NCBI GenBank assembly: GCA_964562155.1
Contig: CAZLRU010000002.1
Coordinates: 38,110-102,109 of the forward strand
Length of the DNA stretch: 64,000 nt
From: JAGOUY01 sp964562155
GTDB lineage: Bacteria > Patescibacteriota > Patescibacteriia > 2-12-FULL-60-25
Direction of reading: 5' to 3'
Shown here: positions 1-7,214 of the stretch, in pieces
Position numbering within the stretch: the stretch's first letter is position 1
How the letters are laid out: each line of letters starts with the position of its first letter
Made by a program: the position numbers and the translations under genes
The notes under the pieces: model-generated
Database searches by the model: none
What the model saw: only the letters and a program-made list of their open reading frames with translations
Told to the model about the DNA's origin: nothing

Positions 1-503
1 ATCACGCGCAAAGACGCGTCGCTTAACCGCTCAAGGACAAAAACGCGCGCACGCGAGCGCAGAGCGGGGTTCACTTCAAAACTTGGGTTTTCTGTTGTCG
101 CCCCAATGAGCGTGACGATCCCCTGCTCGACCGAGGGCAGTAATGCATCCTGCTGACTTTTGCTGAAGCGGTGAATTTCGTCGACGAATAAAATAGTGCG
201 CCGTGGGTGATCTTTTTGTTCGAGTCGATCTTTCGCTTCTTTCACGACACGGCGAAGATCCGCCACGCCAGCCATCACCGCAGAGACTTGTTCAAACACC
301 GAACCAGTCAAGCTTGCCATCAAACTCGCGAGCGTCGTCTTGCCGGATCCAGGAGGCCCCCAAAAGATCATGGAGGGGATGGTGTCTTGTTCAATAAGAC
401 GGCGGAGTGGCGTGTTTGGGCCGACGAGTTTTTCTTGACCGTATAATTCATCGAGCGTGCGGGGGCGCATGCGATCAGCCAACGGAGATGACGACGTGGT
501 CAT
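1..503 (-). CDS. rarA: Replication-associated recombination protein A (RarA/MgsA), N-terminal part
   Basis: Clamp-loader-like AAA+ ATPase acting at stalled replication forks. The first 167 residues are visible; the rest runs off the window's left edge. Walker A GPPGSGKTT lies at about residues 49-57, Walker B LFVDEIHRF at 105-113 and sensor 1 GATTENPSFE at 134-143, an arrangement specific to RarA rather than RuvB or DnaX. The ATG at 501-503 is chosen because a TATACT box (514-519) lies 10 nt upstream and no Shine-Dalgarno site is present, so the mRNA is probably leaderless. The upstream orphan gene ends at 614 with its own terminator, so rarA is transcribed separately. Confidence 0.95.
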   Translation of the reverse strand, partial: MTTSSSPLADRMRPRTLDELYGQEKLVGPNTPLRRLIEQDTIPSMIFWGPPGSGKTTLASLMASLTGSVFEQVSAVMAGVADLRRVVKEAKDRLEQKDHPRRTILFVDEIHRFSKSQQDALLPSVEQGIVTLIGATTENPSFEVNPALRSRARVFVLERLSDASLRV

Positions 504-545
504 ACTCGTTTATAGTATAGAACAAAAATAGAACGAACAAGTGGG

Positions 546-580
546 TAAAAAAAGAAGAGCCCGCTCTGGTGAGCGAGGCG
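546..580 (-). terminator. Rho-independent terminator after the 614-1180 gene
   Basis: Read on the minus strand, a CGCTC/GAGCG stem with a 4-nt loop is followed by GGCTCTTCTTTTTTT. A separate perfect 16-bp palindrome, ACGCATTCGAATGCGT (589-604), lies between the hairpin and the stop codon. Confidence 0.7.
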
Positions 581-613
581 TAGAGTGCACGCATTCGAAT
601 GCGTGAGGAGAGG

Positions 614-1180
614 TCAGAGGATGTGCATGCGACTGAGCAAGATGCCCACGACGAGCACGCCCGCCACCACGAGCGCGGCGATGAAGACCCGAGCACGCCG
701 TCGTCCGTTCACGACCTCCTTCGTGATGAGCAGTTGAGGCCCCCGATCTCTTTCATTGGCGAGGTACGTTACTGCCCTCTCAGGCCGGATGCTGATGCCG
801 AGGCGGTCCAGCACACGTTTCGGAATCAGCCGATCGTAGTCCTCCCGACTGATGTCGGCGACGAGCGTCATCCGGAAGACCCTGGACGGGATGGCGCGGA
901 ACTGCTCATCCGAAAGCCCCATGAAGAAGTCGTAGCGAAGGCTTTCGATCTCCTTCTCGCTCGCCCCCTCGAAGAGGGCGCTGATCTCTCCGGGCCCGAG
1001 CCGCGTGATGGTGTCCGTCCGGTGCTCCCAGAGACTGAGCTCCCTCGGATGCCGATGAGAATGAGAAGTGATGGGACTGATCTCCACCACTCCAGACACC
1101 GTCGCGGTGGGCGCGCTGAATCCCCCCGCCAGCGTTCCCGCCTCCCGGCCCTTGTTTCTCGTACCACTGTTCGCAGTCAT
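614..1180 (-). CDS. Orphan protein with C-terminal membrane anchor
   Basis: Product of 188 aa that I do not recognise. The start at 1180 is preferred over an upstream in-frame ATG at 1276 because AAGGAGA sits 8 nt before it. The chain is soluble for about 155 residues, then has an Arg-rich stretch and one hydrophobic helix (about 160-185) close to the C-terminus, a tail-anchor layout with most of the protein in the cytoplasm. Codons are GC-rich at third positions, unlike rarA. It has its own promoter (1215-1243) and terminator. The 1289 and 1621 genes next to it are also small anchored proteins; whether they work together is unknown. Confidence 0.7.
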   Translation of the reverse strand: MTANSGTRNKGREAGTLAGGFSAPTATVSGVVEISPITSHSHRHPRELSLWEHRTDTITRLGPGEISALFEGASEKEIESLRYDFFMGLSDEQFRAIPSRVFRMTLVADISREDYDRLIPKRVLDRLGISIRPERAVTYLANERDRGPQLLITKEVVNGRRRARVFIAALVVAGVLVVGILLSRMHIL

Positions 1181-1214
1181 CGATGGTCTCCTTCCATGAC
1201 CTGTTGCGGCATGT

Positions 1215-1243
1215 ATTGCAGCACAAAATAATAAAATAAGGAA
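1215..1243 (-). promoter_or_regulatory. Promoter of the 614-1180 gene
   Basis: TTCCTT, a 17-nt spacer ATTTTATTATTTTGTGC, then TGCAAT. The spacer ends in TGC, an extended -10. The same spacer with one base changed occurs before the 1621-2412 gene. Confidence 0.55.
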
Positions 1244-1288
1244 GAGGGGGGGACGTAAACAAGCCCCGAAGGGCAAGTAGAGGGGGTA

Positions 1289-1483
1289 TCAGAGATAGCT
1301 GAGAAAGAGGACCGCAAGAATCGACAGACCCGTGTACACACCCAGGACGAATTCAACCGTTGAGACGTTGAGGTGGTCAAACCGTCTCTGTCTCAGCAGA
1401 CACACGATGATCCTTATAATAAGGCCCTCAATGATCTTGTGAGGGGTAATGGGATCGGGAATCTTGGTGGGCAGGTTTTTCAC
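1289..1483 (-). CDS. Small single-pass membrane protein
   Basis: Product of 64 aa starting at GTG, with a GAGGGA Shine-Dalgarno element about 7 nt upstream. Residues 20-32 are hydrophobic and basic (IIEGLIIRIIVCL), and residues 45-64 form a strong membrane helix that ends the protein. No family is recognised. It lies between two other orphan genes whose products also carry a C-terminal helix. The coding call rests on the Shine-Dalgarno site and the amphipathic pattern. Confidence 0.5.
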   Translation of the reverse strand: MKNLPTKIPDPITPHKIIEGLIIRIIVCLLRQRRFDHLNVSTVEFVLGVYTGLSILAVLFLSYL

Positions 1484-1544
1484 GACACATCCCTCTTTCG
1501 CTTTGTATCCAACCGTGGACGTGCGTATTTGAGCAGATCCCCCT

Positions 1545-1589
1545 AAAAAAGAGAAGACCCCGCCCGTTTCGATCTGAAACGAGAGGGGT
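1545..1589 (-). terminator. Terminator after the 1621-2412 gene
   Basis: On the minus strand an ACCCC...GGGGT stem with an inner GTTTC/GAAAC stem is followed by CTTCTCTTTTTT. Confidence 0.65.
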
Positions 1590-1620
1590 AAGGAGGGGAG
1601 GCTAGAAAAAGAGGGGGGGG

Positions 1621-2412
1621 TCAGTGGACGGAGGCGTCGGGGATGCTGATGACTACGCCCGCATCGGACACATCGATCGCCGCCGACCGCGCATCCCTAC
1701 GCTGGACGTATGCGTGGGCGAGAAATCCCAGGATGAGGATGGCCGCCACCGTGAGCACGATGATCACGTTCCACTTGGTCGGGTCCTCGTGGTACTGCAT
1801 CATTGTCATGCTTTCACGCTTCGCCCTCTTGCTGTGGGTGGGAGAAGGAGGCTTGGTCGGCTCGGGCTGCCGGATCGCCGCCTGGGCCAGGGGGGCGGGA
1901 GTTGCAGCACCCGGAGGCTGACACTCCAGCCGGACGGTCGTACCGTCAGCGAGCTGCGCCGTGAAGTTCACCGCGGCGGCGGGAGCGGGGACCGTCGACG
2001 GTGCGGCGGTCGTGATGGAGGGAGCTGCCGGAGCGGCAGCAGAAACGGGAGCCTCTGCCGGAGGAGGAGTGACGGGATCACCTGCCGCCCCCAGCCGAAT
2101 CGGCCCCTTCACGGACCGACGAAGCCCATGTTGAGCCGGATCGTTGGTGACCTGCAGCGCATCGCCGCAGTAGGGGCAGTGATGCAACTCCCCCTCCACC
2201 TTCGACAGATCCGCGTCCGGACGCGGGCACATCGGGTTGGTACAGAAGAAGGGGTGGGCCTCTTCTACCGCCTTCTGCATCTCCACGCGCGCCGCGTGGT
2301 GCCCGGCCGCAGCCAGCACCGTGCCCGCTTGCCGGGGCTGACGCACCCGCGGCCCGCTTGCCTCCTCCGGCGGGGGCCGGGGAGGGTCTTCTTTTTCATT
2401 TGCCATACGCAT
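1621..2412 (-). CDS. Orphan zinc-ribbon protein with Ala/Pro linker and membrane helix
   Basis: About 263 aa. The ATG at 2412 follows AAGGAACAG at 7 nt; a GTG one codon earlier is also open. The order is a Pro-rich charged head, a four-Cys zinc ribbon (CTNPMCP, then CPYCG about 20 residues later), a long Ala/Pro linker, a basic segment (KRAKRE) and one membrane helix (VLTVAAILILGFLAHAYV) about 35 residues from the end. The soluble zinc domain probably faces the cytoplasm. No known family. Codon use is strongly GC-rich. It has its own promoter and terminator. Confidence 0.7.
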   Translation of the reverse strand: MRMANEKEDPPRPPPEEASGPRVRQPRQAGTVLAAAGHHAARVEMQKAVEEAHPFFCTNPMCPRPDADLSKVEGELHHCPYCGDALQVTNDPAQHGLRRSVKGPIRLGAAGDPVTPPPAEAPVSAAAPAAPSITTAAPSTVPAPAAAVNFTAQLADGTTVRLECQPPGAATPAPLAQAAIRQPEPTKPPSPTHSKRAKRESMTMMQYHEDPTKWNVIIVLTVAAILILGFLAHAYVQRRDARSAAIDVSDAGVVISIPDASVH

Positions 2413-2445
2413 CACCTGTTCCTTTCTACGTGCGTACGCGAAGTT

Positions 2446-2474
2446 ATGTCAGCATAAAATAATAAAATGGGCAA
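2446..2474 (-). promoter_or_regulatory. Promoter of the 1621-2412 gene
   Basis: TTGCCC, a 17-nt spacer ATTTTATTATTTTATGC, then TGACAT, with an extended -10 TGC. The -35 box lies in the loop of the inverted repeat at 2457-2494. Confidence 0.5.
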
Positions 2475-2494
2475 GACTACCCATTTTATTATTT
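2457..2494. terminator. Symmetric terminator-like inverted repeat
   Basis: Perfect 15-bp arms (2457-2471 and 2480-2494) with an 8-nt loop. GGG/CCC sits at the loop end, and the outer arms are A-rich and T-rich, so it could stop transcription in both directions. It overlaps the promoter of the 1621-2412 gene. Confidence 0.65.
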
Positions 2495-2611
2495 ATCTTT
2501 CGTCTTTTATTGCCTTTCGTCCTCTCAGGACTCATCAGTGAAGCTTCCCACAAACAACCATTCTTCATAGGCAGCGGACAGACCGTCCGCGCAGGATAGA
2601 ATAAAAGAACG

Positions 2612-3037
2612 TTAGGAGGCTGGATAGAGATCCTTGATCTCTTCACGGAGCTCCTCCAGAACCTCAGGCAGGAATGAACGAACATCGGGAGTAAAGACGC
2701 TCCCATGATGCTGTACGTAATGGGTAGCGCCCTGATCTACTCCATAGGCCATGACGATCGTGTAGCTACGCCTATGACCTTTCGGGAGGAGACAAAGCTC
2801 CCAATCTCCACCGGCGTTAAACTCGAGGCGGTAGGTCGCTCCCCTTACTTCGAACGTCTGTTGATACGTATCGAAGGGATCAATCCATCCGATGGGGACA
2901 TCCCTGTTAAGCGCCTGACTAAAGGCTTTGCCGGTACGATCTTCGGCTTTGTCTACGCGCCTCGGCGCAGTTTTGAGAAACTTCCGTCCGATCCACCGCT
3001 CATCCGGCCCGCTTACTATCCGTGAAGACCACTCCAA
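2612..3037 (-). CDS. Orphan soluble protein with TTG start
   Basis: Product of 141 aa, no recognised family. The only in-frame start is TTG at 3037, preceded by AAGGGGA at a good distance; an ATG inside that region is in another frame and stops after nine codons. The middle looks beta-rich (TFEVRGATYRLEFNAGG, WELCLLPKG) and the end is helical and acidic (LPEVLEELREEIKDL). Codons are GC-rich. The promoter at 3092-3120 begins only 11 bp after the stop of the neighbouring peptidase-like gene, so it is a separate unit. Confidence 0.65.
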   Translation of the reverse strand: MEWSSRIVSGPDERWIGRKFLKTAPRRVDKAEDRTGKAFSQALNRDVPIGWIDPFDTYQQTFEVRGATYRLEFNAGGDWELCLLPKGHRRSYTIVMAYGVDQGATHYVQHHGSVFTPDVRSFLPEVLEELREEIKDLYPAS

Positions 3038-3091
3038 GACGCCATCCCCTTTTCGCCCTCAGACCCCGCACCCATGCGGAGAGGGTGTCTG

Positions 3092-3120
3092 ATCCTACGA
3101 TAAATAATCAAATATTGCAA
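3092..3120 (-). promoter_or_regulatory. Promoter of the 2612-3037 gene
   Basis: TTGCAA, 17 nt, TAGGAT. It gives a leader of roughly 45 nt containing the Shine-Dalgarno site. Confidence 0.65.
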
Positions 3121-3130
3121 GGCTCTTGCC

Positions 3131-4135
3131 CTACACCACTAGATAGCTCCCCCGTTCAAAAACTACCTCATCATCCACCAAGATGCGATCGGCGGCCACA
3201 AACACGTCTACATGGTAACGCGTTTTTCCCGGTTCAAGACCTGGTTTTTTGTAAATGCCGTGCTTTTCCCCGAGGGAAAGATGCAGCCCCGTCATGCGTT
3301 CATAGGCGGTAATATCGTTCACCATCACGGTTCGATTCATAGCCGGATTCAACCCAAACCCAATTTCTCGCACCAAAACCCGCTCTTCTTTGCGGATCAT
3401 GGCTAAAATCTCTTGAAAGGCTGGCGGAGCATCCGGTGCATACACAATTCCTTCTTTGACGAGTGCAGGAAATGGCTCATGAAATTGCACAAGATGATCC
3501 ATGCCTGCAAACCCATAGATAAGGAAAGACCCTTCAGTTTTTTCCAGGGATTTTGGCTCTGTGAAGACTTCGCCGATGGGAAATGTCCCTCCAACATTCG
3601 TCATGCCCGTGTAATCCCCCACGTTTAATTTTGATTCTTCTATTCCCCCCTTCCACTCCAAAACAGCCCCACCACATTCAACACGCACGGTTTGCGCCAC
3701 ATCTAGCCGTTGCTTGAGAGCGTGACCTAACGGACGAAAATAGGCTGGGTCATACGCCAATGAGTTGAGGTAGATCGGCCATTGATCTTCCGACATACGG
3801 TTGAGATGAATGTGCTCAACCGTCTTTAACCCACAGGCAAAAATCTCTAAACGAAAACGGAATTCATTCAAACGAAAATTCGTAGATTGAACCAGTACAA
3901 CGAGTCCGCCTTTTGGCATGGCTTTAAATTTGGCACGGATCTCTTCGCCGGTCGTATCTGCTACACGCAAAAACTCTGCCGTGGGTACGACGGTTCGATA
4001 CGCCTCAACAAGAAGACGTGTCAACGCATTCTCTTCATCAAATAACACCAGCGCCGCATCGCCGTCTTTGTATTCGAGGGCAAGATGAAGCGTGTCACGC
4101 AGGTTTTTGATGGCCAAGCTCAGAAGATCAGACAT
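3131..4135 (-). CDS. M29-like metalloaminopeptidase family protein
   Basis: Product of 334 aa resembling the C-terminal two thirds of M29 (aminopeptidase T/AmpS) enzymes. Family-like segments are GGTFPIGEVFTEP (position of the catalytic Glu), REIGFGLNP, HLSLGEKHG and RYHVDVFV, which would supply metal ligands. M29 enzymes remove N-terminal residues from peptides in the cytoplasm using two divalent metals. It is somewhat short (usual length about 370-410), so its activity is inferred. It is last in a three-gene run with the 4147 gene (11-nt gap) and idi, read from one promoter before idi. Confidence 0.75.
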   Translation of the reverse strand: MSDLLSLAIKNLRDTLHLALEYKDGDAALVLFDEENALTRLLVEAYRTVVPTAEFLRVADTTGEEIRAKFKAMPKGGLVVLVQSTNFRLNEFRFRLEIFACGLKTVEHIHLNRMSEDQWPIYLNSLAYDPAYFRPLGHALKQRLDVAQTVRVECGGAVLEWKGGIEESKLNVGDYTGMTNVGGTFPIGEVFTEPKSLEKTEGSFLIYGFAGMDHLVQFHEPFPALVKEGIVYAPDAPPAFQEILAMIRKEERVLVREIGFGLNPAMNRTVMVNDITAYERMTGLHLSLGEKHGIYKKPGLEPGKTRYHVDVFVAADRILVDDEVVFERGSYLVV

Positions 4136-4146
4136 GGCGACTATCT

Positions 4147-4824
4147 TTACGCAGCTTGAGTATTTTGTCGAGATCGAGGCAGGCGTACTTCCGCAATCCC
4201 ACTACCTGACAAACACACCATCTGTTGAAGCATCTCTGGATCATCGCGATGCATTGTAAAGAGCTTTGTAGGACTCAAGCTAAATCCGTGTCTATCTTTC
4301 TCTAGGATTACTTCCACATTCATCGCTTCAGCATTAACTTGAAATGGAACCATGCCATAGTACGGATCTGTGCTAAGCCAGGTTCTTTTGAACAATCCCC
4401 TTAGATCGCTCATTTGACGTGTCTTAGAACGCATTTCTTCTGCCACATTGGGTGGCAAAAAGAAGGTATCACGCTTCGGATCCTGAATATCGCTGTCACG
4501 GTATTGAATCCCCCGAAACGGATGTGGCTCAACCACAACAAAAGAGGAGCCGTCACCCGCTAAGAATAACCGACCGCCGGTCTGACGGCTTGGCGCAGCA
4601 GGTAGCAGATCAATAACCGCTTCAAACCGTCCCGACTCCTCCAGAGCCAACATCCAAGCTTGCACAGCTTGATCAATCGCTTCATTTTTTACTTGCTCCG
4701 TTGCATCTTTATTATTTCGAATGGCTGAACACTTCTCCCCTATTTTTAATACAGCCCTCCAAAGAGCCTCATAATTAAGTGGTTTGCGTTGAGTTTCGAG
4801 ACGAAGTTTCGGATGTTCGCTCAT
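4147..4824 (-). CDS. Uncharacterised soluble protein in the idi operon
   Basis: Product of 225 aa without a family I recognise and without signal peptide or membrane helix. The N-terminal 65 residues are helical (LWRAVLKIGEKCSAIRNN, EQVKNEAIDQAVQAWMLAL); the rest is mixed with several aromatic beta-like segments. It starts 9 nt after the idi stop and ends 11 nt before the M29-like gene, so it is probably co-transcribed. A TATAAT lies 3 nt before its ATG, too close to serve this start in the usual way. Codon use matches the housekeeping genes. Confidence 0.75.
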   Translation of the reverse strand: MSEHPKLRLETQRKPLNYEALWRAVLKIGEKCSAIRNNKDATEQVKNEAIDQAVQAWMLALEESGRFEAVIDLLPAAPSRQTGGRLFLAGDGSSFVVVEPHPFRGIQYRDSDIQDPKRDTFFLPPNVAEEMRSKTRQMSDLRGLFKRTWLSTDPYYGMVPFQVNAEAMNVEVILEKDRHGFSLSPTKLFTMHRDDPEMLQQMVCLSGSGIAEVRLPRSRQNTQAA

Positions 4825-4833
4825 AGTATTATA

Positions 4834-5397
4834 TTATTCCCAAAACGCCTCTAGTCCCCATTCTTTTTCCCACATCTCGCGAAAGCGCGGACTGTTATAT
4901 AAAATTTCCGTTTCTTCGACACACCACTCAGACCAATTCTCCGGCTGTTCACGCGTTTCTTGAATAAACGCGTTCCAAGGCATCCAACGAATCGCCTCTA
5001 CCTCGTCGGGGTTTGGCATGGGGGGCTGCTCTGTTTTAGCCACAATGATTGGGCAGATTTCGTTCTCCATCACGCCGTCTCGCGTAAAACAATAACGATA
5101 CGGCGCAACTTCAACCAAGTCATCCATTTCAAGTCCTAATTCGAATCCAAGCCGCCGCTTACCCGCTTCGACCGGGGATTCTTCGAGGGTCGGGTGACCG
5201 CAACAAGAATTAGACCACACAAGGGGCCATGTTTTCTTGGTATGTGCGCGTTGCTGCAGCAGCAGCTCCCCTTTTCCATTAAAAATAAACGAGGAAAAGG
5301 CCCGGTGAAGCGGCGTTTGCGCACCATGCACTTCGGCCTTTGGCGTGGTCCCCAGCACGTTATTTTCTTCGTCGACTAAGACAACGTATTCAGTCAT
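4834..5397 (-). CDS. idi: Isopentenyl-diphosphate delta-isomerase, type I
   Basis: Interconverts isopentenyl and dimethylallyl diphosphate, the starting units for isoprenoids; a cytoplasmic Nudix-fold enzyme. Family residues are present: metal-binding His24 and His31 (VHGAQTPLHRAF), catalytic Cys66 in NSCCGHP followed by His68, and Glu110/Glu112 in VMENEICP matching the E. coli EYE pair. The length of 187 aa is normal. The mRNA should be leaderless: TTGTTA-17-TAAACT ends 9 nt before the ATG. It heads the operon with the 4147 and 3131 genes. No other isoprenoid gene lies nearby. Confidence 0.95.
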   Translation of the reverse strand: MTEYVVLVDEENNVLGTTPKAEVHGAQTPLHRAFSSFIFNGKGELLLQQRAHTKKTWPLVWSNSCCGHPTLEESPVEAGKRRLGFELGLEMDDLVEVAPYRYCFTRDGVMENEICPIIVAKTEQPPMPNPDEVEAIRWMPWNAFIQETREQPENWSEWCVEETEILYNSPRFREMWEKEWGLEAFWE

Positions 5398-5406
5398 ATT
5401 AACGTG

Positions 5407-5435
5407 AGTTTACGCGGTGTGTTTAAAAATAACAA
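5407..5435 (-). promoter_or_regulatory. Leaderless promoter of idi
   Basis: TTGTTA (5430-5435), 17 nt, TAAACT (5407-5412), then 9 nt to the ATG. The -35 box overlaps the T-run of the upstream terminator. Confidence 0.75.
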
Positions 5436-5458
5436 CGCCGCCAAGAGAGCTTAGCGGT
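5425..5458 (-). terminator. Repeated terminator, copy 1 (after the 5498-6040 gene)
   Basis: On the minus strand CCGCTAAG/CTTGGCGG forms an 8-bp stem with one G-U pair and loop CTCT, followed by CGTTGTTATTTTT. The outer stem and tail match the copies at 6546 and 7146; the inner stem differs but still pairs. Confidence 0.75.
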
Positions 5459-5497
5459 CGTGGAATAGTATGATCTTATAAAAGAACAGTGAACGTG

Positions 5498-6040
5498 CTA
5501 GTGCACGGAAGCTACCGTCTCGAAACGGTCTCCGCAAAAAACAGGGATCTCGTTTCCGTTGTGCGTCCGGAACATTCCGACGGAATCCGGCCCGCGAGCA
5601 CAGAAGATCGCTCCAGGAACAACTTCTTTTGCCGCGAGCTCTTCGAGCACTCTCTCGATATTCTCAGCGGAATAGCTTCCCACCACGAGAGCGAACTCCT
5701 CTTTTTTGCCTGCGCGCACGATTTCATCGGTACTGATAGGCGTCCTGAAATTCCTCATTTCTTGAGCCGCCCACTCCAGATACTGTTCGAGCGCGATGGC
5801 CAAATCACGTCCATCACAGGCGAAGCAGAACATCGAGATACCGCATGACTCGCGCGACCTGTTTAAACGCTCGAGACCATACACATACCCCACCCATTCG
5901 CCGAACGCGCATACTCCTTGCATCTTTACCGAGAGACTCAACCCTTGATAGAGCTGATCCATCCATCCCTTCTCAGTGGCCCTCCGGATGGCTTTGGCCC
6001 ACCGATCGACACTCGCGAGCAGACCACACGCGATTGGCAT
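5498..6040 (-). CDS. Orphan soluble protein
   Basis: Product of 180 aa, unrecognised. The start at 6040 follows GAGGAGG at 5-6 nt. It has five Cys (two in MFCFACDG) and a C-terminal segment of alternating strands and helices (EFALVVGSY, NIERVLEELAAKEVVPGAIFCARGP, EIPVFCGDRFETV) that looks like a small alpha/beta fold. No signal peptide or membrane helix. GC-rich codons, own terminator (shared repeat type), and a leader of more than 20 nt mark it as one of the orphan class. Confidence 0.65.
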   Translation of the reverse strand: MPIACGLLASVDRWAKAIRRATEKGWMDQLYQGLSLSVKMQGVCAFGEWVGYVYGLERLNRSRESCGISMFCFACDGRDLAIALEQYLEWAAQEMRNFRTPISTDEIVRAGKKEEFALVVGSYSAENIERVLEELAAKEVVPGAIFCARGPDSVGMFRTHNGNEIPVFCGDRFETVASVH

Positions 6041-6108
6041 CGTTGCTCCTCCTCAGGGCCCGACGCTAACACAACACTTCTAAAAAAGCGAGTTTTTACC
6101 CGTATGCC

Positions 6109-6137
6109 TTGACTTTTTTGCATTTTTCTACTAAGGA
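6109..6137 (+). promoter_or_regulatory. Promoter of the 6152-6454 gene
   Basis: TTGACT, 17 nt, TAAGGA; the ATG lies 14 nt downstream. Confidence 0.6.
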
Positions 6138-6151
6138 ATCAGCGAGGTGTC

Positions 6152-6454
6152 ATGTTCCGTCTCACACTCACACAATACGATCCTGCAAGCAACGCCCTTC
6201 TCGCGCGGTCACAGACGGTGGAGGCGCAGGATGGTGATCATACCCATGAATTCGCGCTCCTCCTCATGGAGATCATGCTCCTGCGCGAGCGTCACCGGAA
6301 AGCGGAGAACCCCCAGGTTCGTGAACAACTCCAGAAGCTCCTCGCTCAGTGCCTCCTTCAAGTTCCTGAGCTGGTTCACGAGCTCAACGAACGACTTCTC
6401 GGACTGCAAGATTTCATTCAGAACACTGCGCCGATCCCCCCAGAACAACCCTGA
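6152..6454 (+). CDS. Small helical orphan protein
   Basis: Product of 100 aa, unrecognised. After a short N-terminal strand region it is almost entirely helical with heptad-like Leu spacing (about residues 33-85: EFALLLMEIMLLRERHRKAE and LLQVPELVHELNERLLGL), suggesting a helical bundle or dimer. The sequence GCGAGGTGTC before the ATG provides a weak Shine-Dalgarno site. Promoter at 6109-6137 and terminator at 6470-6510 make it a one-gene unit. Antisense ORFs overlap it, but promoter and terminator both favour the plus strand. Confidence 0.6.
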   Translation: MFRLTLTQYDPASNALLARSQTVEAQDGDHTHEFALLLMEIMLLRERHRKAENPQVREQLQKLLAQCLLQVPELVHELNERLLGLQDFIQNTAPIPPEQP

Positions 6455-6469
6455 CCCCCTCGCTCAAGA

Positions 6470-6510
6470 CTCATGCATCACACCTGTGGTCATGAGCTCT
6501 CTTTTTTTAT
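6470..6510 (+). terminator. Terminator after the 6152-6454 gene
   Basis: CTCATG/CATGAG stem with an inner CAC/GTG pairing, followed by CTCTCTTTTTTT. Confidence 0.7.
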
Positions 6511-6540
6511 ACAACATTCTCTACCCATGCGTTGGCCAGA

Positions 6541-6610
6541 CAGGGTAAAAATAACAACGCCGCCGGGGGTACCGAGCGGTTAAGAAGAAAGGAGAGAAGT
6601 TTTTACCCTG
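6541..6610. repeat. 11-bp inverted repeat around repeated terminator copy 2
   Basis: CAGGGTAAAAA (6541-6551) and TTTTTACCCTG (6600-6610) are perfect inverted repeats enclosing the terminator repeat at 6546-6582. Confidence 0.6.
6546..6582 (-). terminator. Repeated terminator, copy 2 (after the 6613-7041 gene)
   Basis: Minus-strand stem CCGCT..GGCGG around loop TACC, followed by CGTTGTTATTTTT. About 35 bp are identical to the copy at 7146. Confidence 0.75.
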
Positions 6611-6612
6611 AA

Positions 6613-7041
6613 TTATAGAGATTTGATCGGAATGATGACGCCTTCGTGCTGATACCCCTTGAGGACCGGGTGCGCGCTCAGCGCTACCAGCACGAACTGA
6701 CTACCACCCCAACCCATCAGGGTGTCGATGAGCGGAATGAACGTAGTGGCGTCAGGGACGATCTGCACCACGATCACGAGCCCGTTCGAGGGCAGGGGGC
6801 CACTGGCCATGAACTGTTCGGGCCGGGGCAGGAACAGGTTCTCCGGCAGGATCAAGTTCACCTTGAGCCCCTGCTGGAGGAGGAGCATCACCATGAACGT
6901 GGCCAGAGCCGTCTCCGCCGTCGTCGCAGCTGCGACGTAGCTCGGCGGCCAATGGCCCTCGTCCTTCTGCGCGGCCTCGATCATCTGGCGCGCCGCTTCC
7001 TGCAGTGCCGCCGGACTCTGAATCCAATGTGATTCGATCAT
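6613..7041 (-). CDS. Orphan protein, possible alpha/beta fold
   Basis: Product of 142 aa, unrecognised. The N-terminal half is helical (PAALQEAARQMIEAAQKDEG, AAATTAETALATFMVMLLLQQG); the C-terminal half alternates hydrophobic strands with loops (KVNLILP, NGLVIVVQIVP, QFVLVALSA, GVIIPIKSL). The hydrophobic segment at residues 45-57 is too short and Thr-rich for a clear membrane helix. The codon before ATG is preceded by GAGGG at a short distance. A promoter at 7080-7107 and a repeat-type terminator make it a single-gene unit. Confidence 0.6.
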   Translation of the reverse strand: MIESHWIQSPAALQEAARQMIEAAQKDEGHWPPSYVAAATTAETALATFMVMLLLQQGLKVNLILPENLFLPRPEQFMASGPLPSNGLVIVVQIVPDATTFIPLIDTLMGWGGSQFVLVALSAHPVLKGYQHEGVIIPIKSL

Positions 7042-7079
7042 CTTTACCCTCGCTATCCCTTAGATTCGGTGCCAAATAG

Positions 7080-7107
7080 AGCCTAACACGCTCTAGGAAT
7101 CATGCAA
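7080..7107 (-). promoter_or_regulatory. Promoter of the 6613-7041 gene
   Basis: TTGCAT, 16 nt, TAGGCT, nearly the same as the promoter before the 7215 gene. Confidence 0.6.
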
Positions 7108-7145
7108 GCTATTTGATCAGAGACCAAAGGACTCCATAGCAGCCT

Positions 7146-7181
7146 TAAAATAACAACGCCGCCGGGGGTACCGAGCGGTTA
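7146..7181 (-). terminator. Repeated terminator, copy 3 (after the 7215-8045 gene)
   Basis: Same stem, loop and tail as copy 2, placed after an unrelated coding sequence. Confidence 0.75.
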
Positions 7182-7214
7182 AGAAGAAGGAAAAGATACG
7201 AATCGTCCTGGACT

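Noticed and set aside
599..2457. Long plus-strand frames opposite the 614 and 1621 genes
   Set aside because: They are rich in Arg, Pro and His, lack ribosome sites and known domains, and mirror GC-rich minus-strand genes that have both.
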